Positions 25,583 to 34,267 of a DNA stretch of 64,000 nt are shown here, one piece after another. The notes under the pieces are model-generated. The model was not told the DNA's origin and ran no database searches. It saw nothing but the letters and a program-made list of their open reading frames with translations. Origin of the DNA: an uncultured Roseibium sp. (GTDB lineage: Bacteria > Pseudomonadota > Alphaproteobacteria > Rhizobiales > Stappiaceae); the NCBI RefSeq assembly GCF_963669205.1, contig NZ_OY769915.1:408001-472000 (forward strand), written 5' to 3'. Position 1 is the first letter of the stretch, and each line of letters opens with the position of its first letter. The position numbers and the translations under genes were made by a program.

Positions 25583-26439
25583 TAATCTCCAGGATAGAGG
25601 GCGGCGCGGGCAACCAGATGTTTCAATACGCCTGCGGCCGTGCGGTTTCGCTCGCGTCACAGCAGAGTTACAGGCTCGATCTGACCGACATGAAGAAAGA
25701 CAGGCTGCGCGACTATGTGCTCGACCAGCTGTCGATCACCGCGGAGCCGCTCAACTGGCTGGAACGGAGGGTGTGGTCCAGGCACCGGCATCAGCCCCTG
25801 GCACGCATGCTGTTCCCGTCGGCGCGCTGCGTCGAGGTGAAGGAAACCGGGTTGCCGTTCGCCCCTGAAATCAAGTCGATCTGGAACCCCTCCTATCTGT
25901 TTGGATACTGGCAGTCCGAGAATTACTTTTCCGATGCGGCGGAGGTCATACGGTCCGACTTTCAGCTGAAATCGGGCTACACACCGGCGCGGCAGGAAAC
26001 CCTTTCGAAAATCAGGGCGGCCGAGACTGCGGTCTCGGTCCATGTGCGGCGCGGAGACTACGTTTCCAACGCGAAGACAAACGCGATACACGGGACCTGC
26101 GATCCTGACTGGTATGCTGCCGCGCTGTCGGAGATGGCATCGAAGTTCAAGGACATGCAGCTTTTTGTTTTTTCCGACGATATCTCCTGGACCAGGGACA
26201 ATCTGCCCACCTATCCGTCGATGACGTTTGTCGAGCCCCAGGATGACGGCAAGGATGTCCAGGACATGCATCTGATGGCCTCCTGCCGGGCGCATGTCGT
26301 CGCGAACAGTTCCTTCAGCTGGTGGGGGGCTTGGCTCAACCCGCGTCGGGACAAGCACGTCATCGCACCGGCGCAGTGGTTCAGGTCATCGACCCACGAT
26401 GCGCGCGACCTGATCCCGAAGAGCTGGCAAAAGCTGTAA
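25579..26439 (+). CDS. GT11 alpha-1,2-fucosyltransferase-like protein
   Basis: The 286-residue protein has all the GT11 hallmarks: GGAGNQMFQYACGRA at 8-22, the GDP-fucose-binding HVRRGDY at 155-161, and ANSSFSWWGAWL near 247-258. It should transfer fucose in alpha-1,2 linkage from GDP-fucose, as in bacterial H-antigen mimics. TTG at 25579 overlaps the GT25 stop (TTGA). Length is in the family range (about 290). It is the second fucosyltransferase family in this locus. Confidence 0.92.
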   Translation: MIISRIEGGAGNQMFQYACGRAVSLASQQSYRLDLTDMKKDRLRDYVLDQLSITAEPLNWLERRVWSRHRHQPLARMLFPSARCVEVKETGLPFAPEIKSIWNPSYLFGYWQSENYFSDAAEVIRSDFQLKSGYTPARQETLSKIRAAETAVSVHVRRGDYVSNAKTNAIHGTCDPDWYAAALSEMASKFKDMQLFVFSDDISWTRDNLPTYPSMTFVEPQDDGKDVQDMHLMASCRAHVVANSSFSWWGAWLNPRRDKHVIAPAQWFRSSTHDARDLIPKSWQKL

Positions 26440-26502
26440 CCGGATTTGCCCGGTGAGCCGGTGAAGGAAACCGGTGGAGCCGCATCGGAAAGTCGCCCGG
26501 CT

Positions 26503-27204
26503 TCAGATGATCTTGCGTTTCTTCAGCGACCGTTTCAGCTTCCACATGCGTCTGCTTTGGCGCACCTTCAGGCCCTTTGGCTCGTTGAGCTGAGTCATGA
26601 AATCCGAGCGCTTGTCCAGTCTTGCCAGCCCGGTCCAGCCCCGGTGGATCGACAGGTCGAGCCGATCCATGTTGGCCTCGAAAACGCAGTTGATGAAATT
26701 CAGTATCTGTCGATTCTCTGTTTCGACGTAGAAGCTGTCCATCTCTTCTCCTTCCGCGTAGGGAGCGCTGTCGACATCATCCATGAAAATGACGCCGCCC
26801 TTTTTCAGATACGGAAAGAAGCCGTAAATTTCCTTGTAGACATGGTCCACGGTATGCAGGGAATCGATGAAAAGAACATCGATCCCGTCCTTGAGCCAGG
26901 GGGCATGGTTGAGGATGTTGTCGGTGTCCGCGGAGTCAGACCTGATAAAGGTCCATTTGGGCGAACTCGCAACCGTCGAGCAGTCGGCGATGTCCACCGA
27001 CACGAGTGTTCCGCGGTCGCTGTCATGCAGTGCGTTCAGGAACAGTTTGGTCGAGTTTCCCGATTGCACCCCCAGTTCGAGCATGGTGGGGTTCTCAAGC
27101 TGCGTGATCAGCGCGTGCATGCTCAAATAGTGCTTGGCTCTGAAATGCTTGTCGTTGCCAGAGTTCAAATTCGCTTTGTATTCGTTCAGTTTTTCTTCGT
27201 ACAT
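26503..27204 (-). CDS. Class I SAM-dependent methyltransferase
   Basis: The 233-residue protein has MLELGVQSGNSTKLFL (SAM loop), LVSVDIADCS, and VLFIDSLHTVDHVYKEI followed by GVIFMDDVD. This pattern is shared with CmcI/TylF-like sugar methyltransferases. The C-terminus is very basic (QSRRMWKLKRSLKKRK). I start at ATG 27204; a TTG at 27261 is open but has no similarity. Substrate unknown, presumably a glycan residue. Confidence 0.72.
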   Translation of the reverse strand: MYEEKLNEYKANLNSGNDKHFRAKHYLSMHALITQLENPTMLELGVQSGNSTKLFLNALHDSDRGTLVSVDIADCSTVASSPKWTFIRSDSADTDNILNHAPWLKDGIDVLFIDSLHTVDHVYKEIYGFFPYLKKGGVIFMDDVDSAPYAEGEEMDSFYVETENRQILNFINCVFEANMDRLDLSIHRGWTGLARLDKRSDFMTQLNEPKGLKVRQSRRMWKLKRSLKKRKII

Positions 27205-27322
27205 CTTTGAAGTCGGGCTTTGCTGGGTGAAACGGGGTCTCGAAGTTGCATTTTCGGGCAATTGGACGCCGGCAATCGAACCGTCGCGTCCGATGCCAGA
27301 CTAGTAAAGTCACGTGTCCACT

Positions 27323-28144
27323 TCAATCGGCAGCCACGAAGCGTGCAATCAGTCGGTTGGGCGAGACCTTGTCGAACCTGAAGCCGCGTGCCACCAGGAA
27401 CTGGCACACCGCCGGCAGTGTCGGTTCCTTCGCAAGGCCGCGCTCCGGTCCGCAATCGACACAGATGTATTTGACGCGTTTCAGCGTTTCCTCGGCGCCG
27501 CGCAGGATCTCGGGTTCCGCGCCTTCTCCTTCGATCTTGAGCACCTTGACCTCTTCGATCCCGTTTTCAAGACAATAGGCATCCAGTGTCGTCGTTTCGA
27601 TTGTCGTGACACTCTCGTATCCGGAAAACTCAATGAGTGAGGAATCCGCCGTGTTCGACTTTTCAAAGAACTTCAGAGTGGTTTTCTCGTGCCAGAGTGC
27701 GAGCTGTTCGCAAGTGCCGCCCGGGTTGTTCAGCCGGCAGCGGGACATCTCGCCCTCACCCGGTTCGAAGGCAATGTAGCGGATCGACTTTCCTGAGAGT
27801 TTCAGTCCGAGACCGACTTCGCCGATATTGGCACCGCAATCGATGACGACATCGCCGTCTTCGATCTCGTCCGGAAAAATGAAGTAATCGGACAGGAGGT
27901 CCGTGACACGCCTTTTCACGCCGTACCGGTAAAAACCCACGCGTCTCTGGTGCAGGATCGAGATACTGTCGTTTTCGTCATCGGTGACAACAATCACGCC
28001 GTTCCTGATGTTCGTTTCGACCTGCCAGGGGCTCTTCTTGTTCAGGATCCGGCTGGCGCGCGCATAAAGATTGAAGAGCCGTGAGAAACTGTCGAGGTGT
28101 TCGCGCCCGAAGATGAAGTTCAGCAGTCTTTTCTTCTTTTTCAT
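27323..28144 (-). CDS. FkbM-family methyltransferase (second copy)
   Basis: The 273-residue product has VVIDCGANIGEVGLGL as the SAM loop, YIAFEPGEGEMSRC, TLDAYC and VKVLKIEGEGAEPEIL, which together define FkbM. A basic N-terminus (KKKKRLLNF) precedes the domain. It ends the leftward run 30152 to 27323 and lies 3 bases after the GT4 stop. It most likely O-methylates the sugar added by one of the neighbouring transferases. Confidence 0.86.
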   Translation of the reverse strand: MKKKKRLLNFIFGREHLDSFSRLFNLYARASRILNKKSPWQVETNIRNGVIVVTDDENDSISILHQRRVGFYRYGVKRRVTDLLSDYFIFPDEIEDGDVVIDCGANIGEVGLGLKLSGKSIRYIAFEPGEGEMSRCRLNNPGGTCEQLALWHEKTTLKFFEKSNTADSSLIEFSGYESVTTIETTTLDAYCLENGIEEVKVLKIEGEGAEPEILRGAEETLKRVKYICVDCGPERGLAKEPTLPAVCQFLVARGFRFDKVSPNRLIARFVAAD

Positions 28145-28147
28145 GCT

Positions 28148-29227
28148 TCAACCTCCCTGGTTCCAGATCAGCGACTCGTATTGTGCGCAAATGCCTTCTT
28201 CGGAATACCTATCGTTCAGGCGCGCCGCAGATGCCGTCGTGAGGCTTTCGGCTTCAGCCGGGTTTTCCAACAGGTGCACGAGATGCCGCGCCAGACCGTC
28301 CTCATCGCCGCACTCGGACAAAAGCCCTGTTTCACCATGATCGATCAGCCAGCTTGGTCCGGGCGATGCGGTCGCAACGACCGGCAGGCCGGCGTTCCAG
28401 CCCTCAAGAACCACATTTCCCAGCGGTTCGTCATCGGTCGGGCAGACGAGAATGTCCGCAGCTTTCAGGAAAGGGGACGGGTCCCTCTGCCATCCGAGAA
28501 AATGCGTGCGGTTCTCAACGCCAAGGTCCCGCGCGAGGCGGCGCATGTCTTCCTGCAGGTCGCCGTCGCCGATCAGCCAGGCGTGTACGGTTTCGGGCAG
28601 CCGGGCAAGGGCCTTGATCAAGAGGTCGAAGCGTTTGCGTTCAACGAAACGTCCAAGCGCGATCAGGACGGTTGCGTCGTCCGGCGTATCGAAATGCGCG
28701 CGGCTGACGGGTGCGAGCGTGTCCGGAATGGGATCCACGAAATTGCTGATCACGTGGGCGCGCTCTGCGGGCCAGCCGGCCTCAACCGCCTGCCGGATGA
28801 TTTCCGGTGTATTGCCGATCAGGTGCTGCACGTTGCCATAGGTGTGGAAACCGTCGGGGAAGTCACCGAGGCGCAGGAAAGTGCGCATCTCGGGACCGGG
28901 CTTCGGCAACCACTTGCTGGCCGGGCTCATCCAGCCGAGGGTTGCCTTTGCACCGAAATTCCTGATGTCGCGGGCGATGCCCCAGCGAACGAAATGCCGC
29001 TTGAAATGCGAGCGGCTGAATTTCAGCTCACGCACCTCGCAATGCTCGGCAAGCTCGTCCCGCCACGGTCTGTCATGCCGGATGAAGGCGATCTGTTCGA
29101 CACCGCGTTTGGCGAGCGCACGGGACAGGCGCACGAAAAACTTTTCCGCGCCGCCATCGACGCCGAGGTGGATATGCGCGAGTTTGCGTTGAGCGGGCAC
29201 CGGGTCAGTTGCCATCGATGACATCAT
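28148..29227 (-). CDS. GT4-type glycosyltransferase
   Basis: The 359-residue protein is a GT-B enzyme. LGVDGGAEKFFVRLSRALAKRG at the N-terminus is the GG loop, ALGRFVERKRFDLLI opens the C-terminal domain, and VCPTDDEPLGNVVLEGWNAGLPVVA carries the donor-binding acidic motif of GT4. I take the ATG at 29227, which has GGAAGGG about 9 bases upstream; ATGs at 29224 and 29215 are alternatives. It overlaps the end of the GT2 gene. Confidence 0.84.
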   Translation of the reverse strand: MMSSMATDPVPAQRKLAHIHLGVDGGAEKFFVRLSRALAKRGVEQIAFIRHDRPWRDELAEHCEVRELKFSRSHFKRHFVRWGIARDIRNFGAKATLGWMSPASKWLPKPGPEMRTFLRLGDFPDGFHTYGNVQHLIGNTPEIIRQAVEAGWPAERAHVISNFVDPIPDTLAPVSRAHFDTPDDATVLIALGRFVERKRFDLLIKALARLPETVHAWLIGDGDLQEDMRRLARDLGVENRTHFLGWQRDPSPFLKAADILVCPTDDEPLGNVVLEGWNAGLPVVATASPGPSWLIDHGETGLLSECGDEDGLARHLVHLLENPAEAESLTTASAARLNDRYSEEGICAQYESLIWNQGG

Positions 29228-30152
29228 AATAATTGTGTGCCCTTCCGAAGAGACCACGCAGGTTGCCGGATCCCTTCATCAGGCGGATGAGACCGTAGTA
29301 GTAGAGTTTCTCGCCGCGTTTGTGCGCAAACGGTTTCAGGACAAAACCAATGATCGTGGCAAGAAGACCGAAGAACATGCGCCGTGCGCTCTTCGGGATG
29401 AAATGCATCGCAGCCTTGCCCCGGCCTTCCCGCAGAACGATGTTGAAGGCACCGGAGGTTGCCGCCATGTGCATCCGGCTCAAGAGCCGCTTCGTGGTCA
29501 CCCGCGACGCCGGAATGTCCTCTTCGACAAAGGCGTCGTCTACCCAGATCATCCTGGCACCCGCCGCGTGGGTCCGGCGGAAGAAGTCGATGTCCTCGCT
29601 GCCGAAGGTCAGTCTTTCGTCAAACCTCAGACCCAGTCCGTCCTTCCGCACGATGCGGGCGCTGATCAGCACATTGTTGGTCGGCGCTTCCGTGATCTCG
29701 GTTCCGGTCGGCCGCGGTTTCAGCAGCTGCGACTTCCACCAGTGCGGTGCCGGCTTTTCGTAGATCCGCCGCACCGGGCCGTTGGCGACCTCCGCATCGA
29801 AGGTCTTGCAGGCATCCAAAAGCTTCTCGATCCAGTCGGGCTCGGCGCGCTCGTCGTCGTCGATGAGGGCGATCCAGTCCGGGTCGTGTTCAAGCGCCGC
29901 TTCCAGGGCCGTGTTGCGGGCGAAGGGAATGCCCCGGCGCGGCTCGTGGTGGAAAGAAACCGGTATGGTGAGCGCTTGGCGCACCGCGTCTGCTGCCTCG
30001 CCGGTGAAAAACGGCACGGCGTCGTTTTCGACAACAACAACGGAAAGTTCTGTTGCCTCCGGCCGGTCCAGCTTGTCCAGGCTGTCGAGGCACGCCTTGA
30101 GCATATTCGGACGCTGCGCCGTGCATACGGCGATGACCAGTTTCTGGGCCAT
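29205..30152 (-). CDS. Family 2 glycosyltransferase
   Basis: The 315-residue protein begins KLVIAVCTAQRPNMLKACLDSL. It has RRGIPFARNTALEAAL, the metal site WIALIDDDERAEPDWIEKLL (DDD) and FGSEDIDFFRRTHAAG, the acceptor-side motif of GT2 transferases. The C-terminus has a hydrophobic segment (MFFGLLATIIGFVLKPF) that may attach it to the membrane. It is the first gene of a three-gene leftward operon with the GT4 and FkbM genes. Confidence 0.86.
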   Translation of the reverse strand: MAQKLVIAVCTAQRPNMLKACLDSLDKLDRPEATELSVVVVENDAVPFFTGEAADAVRQALTIPVSFHHEPRRGIPFARNTALEAALEHDPDWIALIDDDERAEPDWIEKLLDACKTFDAEVANGPVRRIYEKPAPHWWKSQLLKPRPTGTEITEAPTNNVLISARIVRKDGLGLRFDERLTFGSEDIDFFRRTHAAGARMIWVDDAFVEEDIPASRVTTKRLLSRMHMAATSGAFNIVLREGRGKAAMHFIPKSARRMFFGLLATIIGFVLKPFAHKRGEKLYYYGLIRLMKGSGNLRGLFGRAHNYYDVIDGN

Positions 30153-30340
30153 TGGGTAAATTCAATCCTCGGGTCGGCAGTCTCGCGGCTCGAGCAGGGG
30201 TTTGGCGCAACAGACGCTTGCTGTCAAAGGAATTCCGCAAACCCGGCTTTCCAGAACGCGACATGCGCGCTACGGTTTGGAGTACATAAACTAACCCTTT
30301 GAGCGATTGCGAAAACGCAACGGTGTTTGGGAGGACACGA

Positions 30341-31963
30341 ATGAAGGGACAGATGATGCACCGTCCGCTGAAGATTGCGGACATCATCACCTTTGCCGCG
30401 GCCAACTATCCGAACGGCGAACTCGTTTCCGTGCGAACGGAAGGCGATATCCACCGAACCACCTATCGGGAGACGGCGCAGCGCGTGGCGCAACTGGCCC
30501 ACGGGCTCCGAAAGCACGGCATCAGCCCGGGCGACAGGATCGCGACGCTTGCCTGGAACGGGTACCGGCATTTTGAGCTCTATTACGCGATTTCCGGCAT
30601 CGGTGCCGTCTGCCACACCATCAACCCGCGCCTGTCCGCGGAGCAGATGATCTATATCGTCAACCATGCAAAGGACAGGGTCCTCTTCTGCGATACCACC
30701 TTCGTTCCGATCATCGAGAAACTCAGGCAGCACCTGCCTGAAGACCTTCTCGTGGTCATCATGACCGACAGGGCGCACATGCCGCAGACGTCGCTTGAGG
30801 GAGCCCTTTGCTACGAAGAGCTGCTTGAAGGACAGCCGCGGGAGATCGACTGGCCCGATTTCGACGAGAACCAGGCGGCAGGCCTCTGCTACACGTCCGG
30901 GACGACGGGCAATCCGAAAGGCACCCTTTTTTCGCATCGCTCGACCCTGCTTCATGCGCTCACGCTGTGCATCACCATTCCGAAGGTTCTGCAGGAGGGA
31001 ACCCGCATCCTGCCGGTCGTCCCGCTCTTTCACGTGAACGCGTGGGGCTTGCCTTACGCCGCGCCGTTGTCGGGCGCGAGCCTGATCTTTCCGGGCGGCG
31101 CGCTGGACGGAAAGAGCCTGTTCGATCTTCTGGACCGCGAAAAGGTCTTTTCCGCGTGGGGAGTGCCGACGGTCTGGCTCGGCCTGATGAACGAGATCAA
31201 TCAGCGGGGCCGTCTCCCGGACGGGTTCGGCGATGTTGTCATTGGAGGCTCCGCCGCCCCCCGGACGCTGATCGAGGCATTCGAGACCAGGGACGTCAAT
31301 GTCTGTCATGCCTGGGGCATGACCGAGATGAGCCCGCTCGGAACCCAGTGCAATCTGCCGCCTGACATGGCGGACCTGCCGCAGGAGCAGCGCATCGATC
31401 GCAAGCAGTCGCAGGGGCGCCGTGTCTTCGGCGTCGACATGAAAATCGTTGACGACGCCGGAAACCGGTTGCCTCACGACGGCAAGTCTCAGGGTCATCT
31501 CTACGTGCGTGGCAACACGATCACCTCTGGATATTTCGAGGACCCGGAAGCCTCCAGACCCGTTTTCGACGCGGAGGGCTGGTTCTGCACCGGCGACATT
31601 GCTGTGATCGATCCGCAAGGCTTCCTGCAGATCACCGACCGCTCCAAGGACCTCATCAAGTCCGGTGGCGAATGGATCAGCTCGCTCGACCTTGAGAACA
31701 TCGTCATGTCTCATCCCGATGTTGCCAATTGCGCGGTGATCGCCGTGCCCGATCCCAAGTGGGACGAGCGTCCCCTGCTGATCGTGGTCCCGCGCGAGGA
31801 TGCCCAGCCGCAGGAAGACGAACTTCTGGCGCTGCTGGCGGAAAGGCTGGCAAAGTGGCAGGTGCCCGACGAGATCGTGTTCGTCGATCAGCTGCCGCTG
31901 ACGGCAACCGGCAAGGTCTCCAAACTGACCCTTAGGAAACAGCGCGCCGAGGGGGGGCTATGA
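30341..31963 (+). CDS. AMP-forming acyl-CoA synthetase
   Basis: The 540-residue protein is a long/medium-chain fatty acyl-CoA ligase of the ANL superfamily. AGLCYTSGTTGNPKGTLFSHRS is the P-loop, HAWGMTEMSPLG the A5 motif, GWFCTGDIAVID the A7 motif, DRSKDLIKSGGEWIS the hinge, and PLTATGKVSK holds the catalytic Lys. It activates a carboxylic acid with ATP and CoA. ATG at 30341 has GGGAGG upstream. It starts an operon coupled by 4-base overlaps to the SDR and hydratase genes. Confidence 0.9.
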   Translation: MKGQMMHRPLKIADIITFAAANYPNGELVSVRTEGDIHRTTYRETAQRVAQLAHGLRKHGISPGDRIATLAWNGYRHFELYYAISGIGAVCHTINPRLSAEQMIYIVNHAKDRVLFCDTTFVPIIEKLRQHLPEDLLVVIMTDRAHMPQTSLEGALCYEELLEGQPREIDWPDFDENQAAGLCYTSGTTGNPKGTLFSHRSTLLHALTLCITIPKVLQEGTRILPVVPLFHVNAWGLPYAAPLSGASLIFPGGALDGKSLFDLLDREKVFSAWGVPTVWLGLMNEINQRGRLPDGFGDVVIGGSAAPRTLIEAFETRDVNVCHAWGMTEMSPLGTQCNLPPDMADLPQEQRIDRKQSQGRRVFGVDMKIVDDAGNRLPHDGKSQGHLYVRGNTITSGYFEDPEASRPVFDAEGWFCTGDIAVIDPQGFLQITDRSKDLIKSGGEWISSLDLENIVMSHPDVANCAVIAVPDPKWDERPLLIVVPREDAQPQEDELLALLAERLAKWQVPDEIVFVDQLPLTATGKVSKLTLRKQRAEGGL

Positions 31964-32781
31964 CCCCGGATGTTCTCTTCGGCCTCACCGGCAAGACGGC
32001 GCTTGTGACCGGAGGGGCGACCGGCATCGGCCGGATGGCGGCCGAAGGTCTGATGGCTGCCGGGGCACACGTGCTGATCGCCAGCCGCAAGGAAGGCGCC
32101 TGCCGTGCGGCGGCCGAAGAGCTGAACGCCGCCGGGTACAGCGGCAAGGCGGAAGGGTTCGGCGGGGATGTCGCGAGCGAGGAAGGCATAGACGCGCTGA
32201 GTGCCGAAGTCGGCAAGCGTTGCGGCAGTCTCCACATCCTGATGAACAATGCCGGCACCAGCTGGGGCATGCCCCTCGGCGAATTCCCCTATTTCGCCTG
32301 GGAGCGCGTTCTGCAACTCAACGTCACCGGCCTGTTCCACCTGACCCAGAAGTTGTTTCCGCTCCTGGAGCGGGCGGCCAGCGATGACGACCCGGCGCGT
32401 GTGGTCAATGTCGGCTCGGTGATGGGCGAACTGCCCCACGGCGACCGGGCCTACAGCTATGCAGCCTCCAAGGCCGCTGTTCACCACCTGACGAAGATCC
32501 TCGCCAAGGAACTGGCGCAGAAGCGCATCACGGTCAACGCGCTTGCACCGGGGCCCTTCGTCAGCAAGATGACCGCATTTGCGACCGCTGATGAAGACGT
32601 CAGAAAGAAAGTGGGCGCGCAGGTTCCCCTCGGACGGGTCGGGCGGCCGGAGGACATTGCGGCCGCGCTGCAATATCTGTGCGGCCGTGGCGGCTCCTAT
32701 GTGACCGGCGCCATTCTTCCGATCAGCGGCGGCATCAACGTGGAAACCGGACCGGACCTGTTTCAGGAGGCCTATGAGTGA
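31960..32781 (+). CDS. SDR-family oxidoreductase
   Basis: This 273-residue classical short-chain dehydrogenase has TGGATGIGRMAAEGL, NNAGTSWG, a Ser in NVGSVMGELP and YSYAASKAAVHHL. Its place between an acyl-CoA ligase and a MaoC hydratase suggests a 3-hydroxyacyl-CoA or alcohol dehydrogenase step of the same pathway. The start overlaps the ligase stop by ATGA and the stop overlaps the next start by GTGA. Confidence 0.88.
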   Translation: MTPDVLFGLTGKTALVTGGATGIGRMAAEGLMAAGAHVLIASRKEGACRAAAEELNAAGYSGKAEGFGGDVASEEGIDALSAEVGKRCGSLHILMNNAGTSWGMPLGEFPYFAWERVLQLNVTGLFHLTQKLFPLLERAASDDDPARVVNVGSVMGELPHGDRAYSYAASKAAVHHLTKILAKELAQKRITVNALAPGPFVSKMTAFATADEDVRKKVGAQVPLGRVGRPEDIAAALQYLCGRGGSYVTGAILPISGGINVETGPDLFQEAYE

Positions 32782-33281
32782 GCGCAGGTTTGGAAGCGCG
32801 CGTGCTATCGATTGATGAGCTGAGACGGTTGATCGGGCAGGAAGTCGGCGTTTCGTCCTGGTATCATGTCGATCAGGCGCGGATCGACAGGTTCGCGGAT
32901 GTGACGGAAGATTATCAGTTCATTCACGTCGACCCTGAACAGGCATCCCGGACGCCGTTCGGAGGGACGATCGCGCATGGGTTTCTGACCTTGTCGCTGC
33001 TCTCGGCCATGGGACAGGAGGCGCAGCCCAGTGTCGCGGGCGCGCAAATGGGCATCAACTACGGCTTCGACCGGATCCGGTTTCTGCACCCGGTCAAGGC
33101 CGGGCAGAAAGTCCGGGGCCGTTTTGCGTTGGCGCGCGTAACCGGCGAGCGGCCCGGTGAAGTCGACCTGCACTGGCAGGCGACCGTCGAGATCGACGGC
33201 GAGAAGCGTCCGGCGCTGAAGGCCGACTGGCTCAACCGGTTCTATCTGGCTCAAGATGGTGAAAGGCAGACGGCATGCTGA
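32778..33281 (+). CDS. MaoC-like hotdog dehydratase
   Basis: The 167-residue product is a single-hotdog (R)-hydratase type protein. DVTEDYQFIHVDPEQA and GGTIAHGFLTLSLLSAM hold the hydratase Asp/His pair, and GFDRIRFLHPVKAG is the family strand. It probably hydrates a 2-enoyl-CoA. The GTG start at 32778 overlaps the SDR stop and has AGGAGG upstream. It overlaps the following gene by seven bases. Confidence 0.88.
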   Translation: MSAGLEARVLSIDELRRLIGQEVGVSSWYHVDQARIDRFADVTEDYQFIHVDPEQASRTPFGGTIAHGFLTLSLLSAMGQEAQPSVAGAQMGINYGFDRIRFLHPVKAGQKVRGRFALARVTGERPGEVDLHWQATVEIDGEKRPALKADWLNRFYLAQDGERQTAC

Positions 33282-34258
33282 AGACGCGACGGCTTCCCCC
33301 TGTCCTTCAGAACCTGCGGATACCGGCAATTGCCGCTCCGCTCTTCATTGTATCCTGCCCCGCTCTGGTGATTGCGCAATGCAAGGCCGGGGTCATCGGC
33401 AGTTTTCCCGCGCTCAATGCCCGCGACGAACCGGGCGGGCCGGTGATGCTCGAACTCTGGCTCAAAGAGATCACCGAGGCGCTCGATAAGTACAACCAGG
33501 CCAATCCCGACACACCGGCCGCACCCTTCGCCGTCAACCAGATCGTGCACCGGTCCAACCAACGGCTGGAACGGGATGTGGAGACTTGCGCGCGGTGGAA
33601 GGTTCCGGTCTGGATCACGTCCATGGGCGCGCGCGTCGAGGTGAACGAGGCGGCGCATTCCTGCGGCGGCATTGCGCTGCACGACGTCATCAACAACACC
33701 TACGCGAAAAAGGCGGTCGAAAAGGGCGCTGACGGACTGATCGCCGTTGCGGCCGGGGCCGGCGGCCATGGAGGTCCGCAATCGCCCTTTGCGCTCGTTC
33801 GCGAGATCCGCGAATGGTTCGACGGTCCCTTGCTGCTGGCCGGAGCCGTGTCGACGGGAGAGGCGCTGCTCGCCGCCCGTGTGCTCGGTGCCGATTTCGG
33901 CTATGTCGGCTCACCCTTCGTGGCGACGGACGAAGCCAATGCGGACCGGGTATACAAGGACATGATGGTGGCCGGTGCGGCGGAGGACGTCATGACATCG
34001 TCGCTCTTTACCGGGCATCCGGCCAACTACCTGAAAGGCTCCCTGACGCGCGCCGGGCTCGATCCGGACAACCTGCCGAAAGAATGGGACGTCAGCGTCA
34101 TGCCGGACGACAGCCCGCTGCCGAAGGCCTGGCGGGAACTCTGGGGCGCGGGACAGGGCATTGGTGCGATCAAGTCGGTCGGGCCCGCGTCGGCGGTGGT
34201 CGACCGGCTGGAGCGGGAATATCGGGCCGCGTGCGAAAACGCAAAACACATCATTTAG
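33275..34258 (+). CDS. Nitronate monooxygenase / 2-nitropropane dioxygenase family protein
   Basis: The 327-residue FMN-dependent TIM-barrel protein has IPAIAAPLFIVSCPALVIAQCKAGVIGSFPALNA at the front, split here into its IAAPLFIVS and KAGVIGSFP halves. AAGAGGHGGPQSPFALV carries the His-Gly motif of the family, and GADFGYVGSPFVAT is the phosphate-binding end. True nitronate oxidation is only one role of the family. In acyl-CoA operons the members may act as enoyl reductases or detoxifiers, so function is open. Confidence 0.8.
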   Translation: MLKTRRLPPVLQNLRIPAIAAPLFIVSCPALVIAQCKAGVIGSFPALNARDEPGGPVMLELWLKEITEALDKYNQANPDTPAAPFAVNQIVHRSNQRLERDVETCARWKVPVWITSMGARVEVNEAAHSCGGIALHDVINNTYAKKAVEKGADGLIAVAAGAGGHGGPQSPFALVREIREWFDGPLLLAGAVSTGEALLAARVLGADFGYVGSPFVATDEANADRVYKDMMVAGAAEDVMTSSLFTGHPANYLKGSLTRAGLDPDNLPKEWDVSVMPDDSPLPKAWRELWGAGQGIGAIKSVGPASAVVDRLEREYRAACENAKHII

Positions 34259-34267
34259 GGAGACGTC

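Noticed and set aside
30224..31714. 496-codon open frame opposite the acyl-CoA synthetase gene
   Set aside because: High-GC antisense frame with no domain; the plus strand encodes all motifs of the ligase family.
32275..33281. Housekeeping fatty-acid synthesis genes (fabG/fabZ)
   Set aside because: The SDR and hydratase genes lie in an operon with an acyl-CoA ligase and dehydrogenase, and the hydratase is MaoC-like, not FabZ-like.
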